In this document: positions 59,995 to 64,000 of the stretch, piece by piece | Numbering within the stretch: the first letter of the stretch is position 1 | Layout of the letters: every line of letters starts with the position of its first letter | DNA from: Allium sativum | Lineage: Eukaryota > Streptophyta > Magnoliopsida > Asparagales > Amaryllidaceae | DNA: 64,000 nt | Assembly: GCA_030737875.1 (NCBI GenBank) | Contig: CM060915.1 | Coordinates: 360,403,863-360,467,862, forward strand | Direction: 5' to 3' | Program-made: the position numbers and the translations under genes | The notes under the pieces: generated by a model | Told to the model about the DNA's origin: nothing | Seen by the model: the letters and a program-made list of their open reading frames with translations, nothing else | Database searches by the model: none

Positions 59995-61303
59995 TTTACA
60001 AGGTTACAGTCTTAATGAATTAAGAAACACTTAAACCAGATAAACAAGTAGTGGGACACGAGGGGGTTAAGTGGGTGCCTTGGGTGGCATGTGGAATTTA
60101 GTGGGTGCCTTGGGTGGCATTTGAAATACGATTAGATGCACTTAACCAAGATTGAAACATGTAAGAAGACATGAATAAGAATGGGGTTAAGTGGGGAAAA
60201 ACCTTAGAGGGGACCAAGCATAGGTTGAAAGCTTGTGTCATGAATGGGGGCCCTTTTCAAACCAGTAACCCATTAAGTATCTTTGTGGGCTCGACCCAAG
60301 TCGAGGACGGGACACGCGTACTAGATTTGATTGTAAGAGGTCAAAACGAGTCGGTGGTGGCAACGCAAGTCCAACGGGTTCATATGCGTGTATGGGCCCA
60401 GGCTGGTAGGTAAGACATTGTTGCATCGTGTAGATATAAGCCATGCATTTTTTTTGGTTGTATCGGGTTTCCACTTTGGGGAGTGATACACCCTACTATG
60501 GGGCCAGCATGGGTATCTACGAGTTAGGGAGCTGATCGAATGGGGGTAGTGGGTACACCTAGTGGAGATAGGAGCCGACGACACCGATGGAGGTAGCTAG
60601 GGGTACACTAAACTACCATTATCATTATTAAGTTCTGTAGGAGGGATCATCCTTTAGGGTGACTAGCAGTGGTGCAGTGTAATAATTATCTTATAGTGAC
60701 TTGGCGCGCCTTTAACGTTATCTTGGTTCATCCTATTTCCTCGTTTTGTTCTGTCATACCCAATTGTTCACAGTCATTTCCTTATTTTCCAGCTTATGTC
60801 TTAGCCTAGTTATGTTGATAATTATATTGTTAAAGTTATCGCACTCGCCAGACTTTATGTCTGACCCCCTTTTTCTTTCCACCACTTTCCTTCCTTCCCC
60901 CTTCCCCCCCCCTCCCGGGGGGTTTACCGGGAGGGAATACTACAGCTTAGTGCCGATTTCTTTCAGTTGCTTGAAGATAGTAGATGTATCGCTTGGGACT
61001 CTCTCATCTGTATAGCTTTGCTTATGCTCAGCGGGGATTTATGCATTTATGTTATTTAAGTATTTGCTTCTTTATGTACTTTGAAGTTTCTGGAAAAGGC
61101 TACTGATCCTGTTGTAATGATTTTGGAAACTGCTTATGTAAACTCGTTTTGAGTTATGATGAAATAAAATAAGTTTTATCTTCCACTACGTTGTTTTATT
61201 TATTTATTCTTGTAATTTATCTGTTCTATACAAACAATAACGCTTCATGGACATTGATGCATTCCCTTTGTGAGTGACATTAATGGACGTGGGGTGTTAC
61301 ACG

Positions 61304-61315
61304 TGGTATCAGAGC
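61304..61315 (+). other. G3 primer-binding site (tRNA-iMet)
   Basis: TGGTATCAGAGC, two bases after the LTR. Confidence 0.93.
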
Positions 61316-61508
61316 TATGGTTACAAGAACAGATAAAAAGTTTTGAAAAGTGTTTTCAAAAGAATTTTTTTCCTAGAAAGTATTTTCAAAAACTTGTTTT
61401 AAAGAAGCTATTTTCAAGGAAAGTTTACTTTAAAGAGCATAATCCCCGCAAGCCATACATCTCTCTTTCGCTTCCCTTGTTCTGAAACTCTTTCCTTTTC
61501 TTTTCAGC

Positions 61509-64000
61509 TTGTCTGGAGCATCTGAGATACCAGAGGGTGTTCATGTACCCGGTTGGTTTTGTCAATATCTCGAGGCTAGGACCGCTGCCGCGGGACCGGC
61601 TGACGTTCCTCCTCCTCCTCCCCCAGCTCCAGTCATCCCTCCGCGTGGAGATACTTTCTCCAAGATATGTAAAGACTTTCGTTCAATGGGTGGAAAATCT
61701 TTTAGTGGATCTGAAACGTTCATTGAAGCTAGAAATTGGTTGAAAGAAGTGGAGGATCTGTTTGGCATCTTCGATTTGGACGATTGTAAGAAGGTCCAAT
61801 TGGCTGCTTGGTTGATGAAGGACGAAGCTTCGTTTTGGTGGGAAGTCACTAATGGAGAGCGTCCAGTTGATACATGGCCGGATTTCAAGCGTAGGTCTGA
61901 GGTAAAGTTTCTCTCACGGGCTGAAGAGAATCAATACATGGAAATGTTTTTGGCATTAAAGCAAGGGAATCTATCAGTAAAAGAATACGTCAACAAGTTC
62001 AATCAGTTGGCGAGATTTGGCTTGGACTTGGTGAATACACTCGAAAAGAAGGCCCTGAGATTTGTTAAGGGTTTGAACAAGCCGCTACATGGGTTAGCTA
62101 TGACCCACATCCCTATGGGGGCTACCTTTGAGAGACTAGTTGACATGGCGCTTATGCATGAAGAGGAGAAAGGCACCAACGCTAATAAGGCACATGAGAA
62201 GAAAGGAGAACAAAAGAAACCACAACAACAAAATAAGAAGGGCGGGAAGAACAATAATGGCAAAGGAAAGAAGAAGTGCTTTAATTGTGGGACACCAGGC
62301 CATCTAAGTAAAGACTGTAGGAAAAAGAAGAAGACTAGTTGTTTCCACTGTGGAGAGGCAAGTCATCTAGTTAAGGACTGCCCAAGGAAATAGGGACAAG
62401 GGCAAAGAACTTCTGTAGGGCAGCTTCAGGCTTTCGTGGAACCAGGGAAGGCAAGGGAGCAGGTCCAGGCTCTCGCGGTCCCACCGCTGCAAGAACGAGG
62501 TAGAAACATTTATGTCGAGAGTTTAGTTTTTCTGTTTGATCATCCTGTCTTTACTTTATTCGATTCTAGCGTATCACATTCGTTTATCTCTACATCATTA
62601 GTTGAGACACTGCACTTAAATACTAGTCTTGTTGTGGATCCCATTGTAGTCTCAAATCCTATTCGTGGGTTGGCTCATTTATCCATTGTCTATAGGGATT
62701 TGAGATTGTCTATCTTAGGCGTTGGTTTTGAATGTAATGCTTTTGCGCTTGGTTTCATGGGCTATGGGTTGATTCTAGGGATGGACTGGCTAGCTCGATA
62801 TGGTGCCATCCTAGATTGTGAATGAAGGGTAGTAAAATTGTTGACTCATAGTGGAAAGACCCATGACATTTCTTGTGACCCTAGTGGACCGGTGATGCTT
62901 AGTTATCTTGAGTCACTTGACACATCCAATGATGATTTACATTTTGTTCGTATAGTCCGTGAATATGTTGATGTCTTCGATGAGGTGAGGGGTCTACCCC
63001 CAAAATGTGAGATAGACTTTCGTATTTGTCTTATAGACAATGCAAACCCAGTATCTCTGCCAGTACGCCACATGGCTCCTCATGAGAGGAGGGAGCTCAA
63101 TAAGCAAGTAGGGGAGTTTCTTGAGAAAGGGTTCATAAGACGTAGTATATCGGAGTGGGGTGCTCCAGTAGTATTTTCCACAAAGGCGGATGGGTCCCTT
63201 AGACTTTGTGCGGACTATAGAGAACATAATAAACTTACTAAGAAGAATAGGCACCCACTGCCGAGGATTGACAATCTCTTCGATCTGTTAGTTGGCGCCT
63301 TAGTGTTTTCGCGGTTGGACTTAGCCATTGGTTTCCATTAGTTGAGAGTGGCTGAGGATAGCATAGACAAGACTGCCTTTAGGACTCCGGACGGTTTCTA
63401 TGAATGGCTTGTGATGCCCTTCGGTTTGACAAACGCCCCCGCATACTTTGTTGACTTGATGAGTAGGGTGTTTAGGGAGTACCTTAATAAATTCGTGGTG
63501 GTCTTTGTGGATGACATCTTGGTCTTTTCTAAGAGCGAGGAAGAGCATGCCCTACATCTTAGGGAAGTAATGGAGACCCTTCGAGCGCATAACCTTAAAG
63601 CTAAATTTTCTAAATGTCACTTTTGGAGTAAGGAAGTGCTATTCTTAGGGCACGTGGTTTCCAAAGAAGGGATAGCTGTGGATCCCGCGAAGGTGGTGGC
63701 CATCCAAGATTGGAAGGTCCCTAAAAATGCTACGAGGTGAGGTGTTTCTTGAGGTTGGCAGGCTACTATAGGAAGTTTATCAAGGACTTCGCTAAGATAT
63801 CAGCCCCATTGACACGCTTGACGAAGAAGAACCTAGTTTTTATGCGGGACGTTGATTGTGATGATGCGTTCCAACGTTTAAAGAGAGCTTTGACCATAGC
63901 CCTAGTCTTAGTGTTGCCAGATGGGAGTAAGCCATTTACTGTTTATACCGATGATTATGGGATAGGACTAGGTGCAATCTTAATGCAAGAGGGAAGGGTA
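61509..64000 (+). pseudogene. G3 gag-pol relic, truncated by window end
   Basis: Decayed polyprotein gene. The expected start is TTG (61509-61511) where G1 and G2 have ATG. Capsid (SEIPEGVHVPGWF onward) runs straight into two CCHC knuckles at about 62278-62320 and 62338-62380, showing that gag and pol share one frame in this family. Breaks: TAG 62391-62393 after the second knuckle, TGA 62823-62825 after the protease region, TAG 63339-63341 in RT, and a frameshift near 63735. The protease motif reads DSSVSHSF instead of DSGASHSF, so the catalytic triplet is lost. The RT keeps [10 protein letters not shown] near 63499. The RNase H start (PFTVYTDDYG) is near 63933, and the rest lies beyond 64000. 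Confidence 0.92.

Larger units (their letters stand above)
58150..61301 (+). repeat. G3 5' LTR
   Basis: 3152 bp from TGTAACACCCCG to GTGGGGTGTTACA. It has a TATATAAA box at 58577-58584, a donor-like TTT|GTGAGTTT at 58801, a palindrome around 59670-59693, stem-loop modules at 59783-59994, and CAGACTTTATGTCTG at 60849-60863. The pyrimidine tract at 60865-60915 contains CCCCCCCC then CTCCCGGGGGG, and the expected AG|GTCC is altered here. It lacks the U3 tandem repeat of G1 and G2. Confidence 0.9.
58150..64000 (+). mobile_element. G3: third Ty3/gypsy chromovirus-like element, cut by window end
   Basis: A plus-strand element with a 5' LTR (58150-61301), a primer site (61304-61315) and a gag-pol relic running to the window end. 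It is related to G2 in coding sequence but clearly diverged in its LTR. The 3' LTR and target duplication are outside the window; the left flank is GATAT. Confidence 0.92.

Overview
The window is plant nuclear DNA, most likely from a eudicot, and consists almost wholly of nested transposable elements. I see no host protein gene, tRNA, rRNA or CRISPR array. The plant call rests on three Ty3/gypsy elements with chromovirus-type polyproteins and 3-kb LTRs primed by initiator tRNA-Met, a Sirevirus-like copia gag relic, a Tat-like gag relic, a plant LINE tail with a zf-RVT motif, and an hAT MITE with CAGTGGCGG termini. I cannot name the species.

Layout. 1-1720: decayed copia gag. 1721-1994 and 13258-15459: two parts of old LTR-like sequence (called Y), split by G1, a complete minus-strand gypsy element (1995-13257, target duplication TTAGC). 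Y carries a 29-bp minisatellite. 15460-23347: decayed LTR sequence (X1 type) with a 1-kb direct repeat. 23348-25515: another LTR of this kind (X2), cut by a Tat-like element (25516-29202; LTR, gag relic, then an hAT MITE at 28623-29058). 29203-33159 and 57264-58149: LTR X3, split by D1 (33160-57258, target duplication GGCGT). D1 is a minus-strand element with two LTRs of about 5.6 kb and only 993 bp between them. Its left LTR holds a recent 888-bp LINE tail. Its right LTR holds G2 (44469-55461, target duplication CTCAC), a very young gypsy element whose 1245-codon pol frame is open. 58150-64000: G3, a third and decayed gypsy element that interrupts X3 and runs off the window.

Inferred insertion order: Y, X1 and copia are oldest; X2 entered X1; Tat entered X2; X3 entered Tat; D1 entered X3; the LINE and G2 entered D1. 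G1 entered Y, G3 entered X3, and the MITE entered Tat. Target duplications support G1, D1, G2, the LINE and the MITE directly.

The most interesting material is structural. D1 is about 92% LTR and has no coding capacity. G1, G2 and G3 all have a GTRAGT donor-like site shortly after the LTR TATA box and a TTTCAG acceptor-like site directly before the gag start, which suggests a spliced leader of about 2.6-2.8 kb. Each gypsy LTR carries two tandem copies of an 89-nt stem-loop module with compensatory changes. A hairpin just upstream of the polypurine tract, and another hairpin inside the X/D1 LTRs, are also kept across diverged copies.
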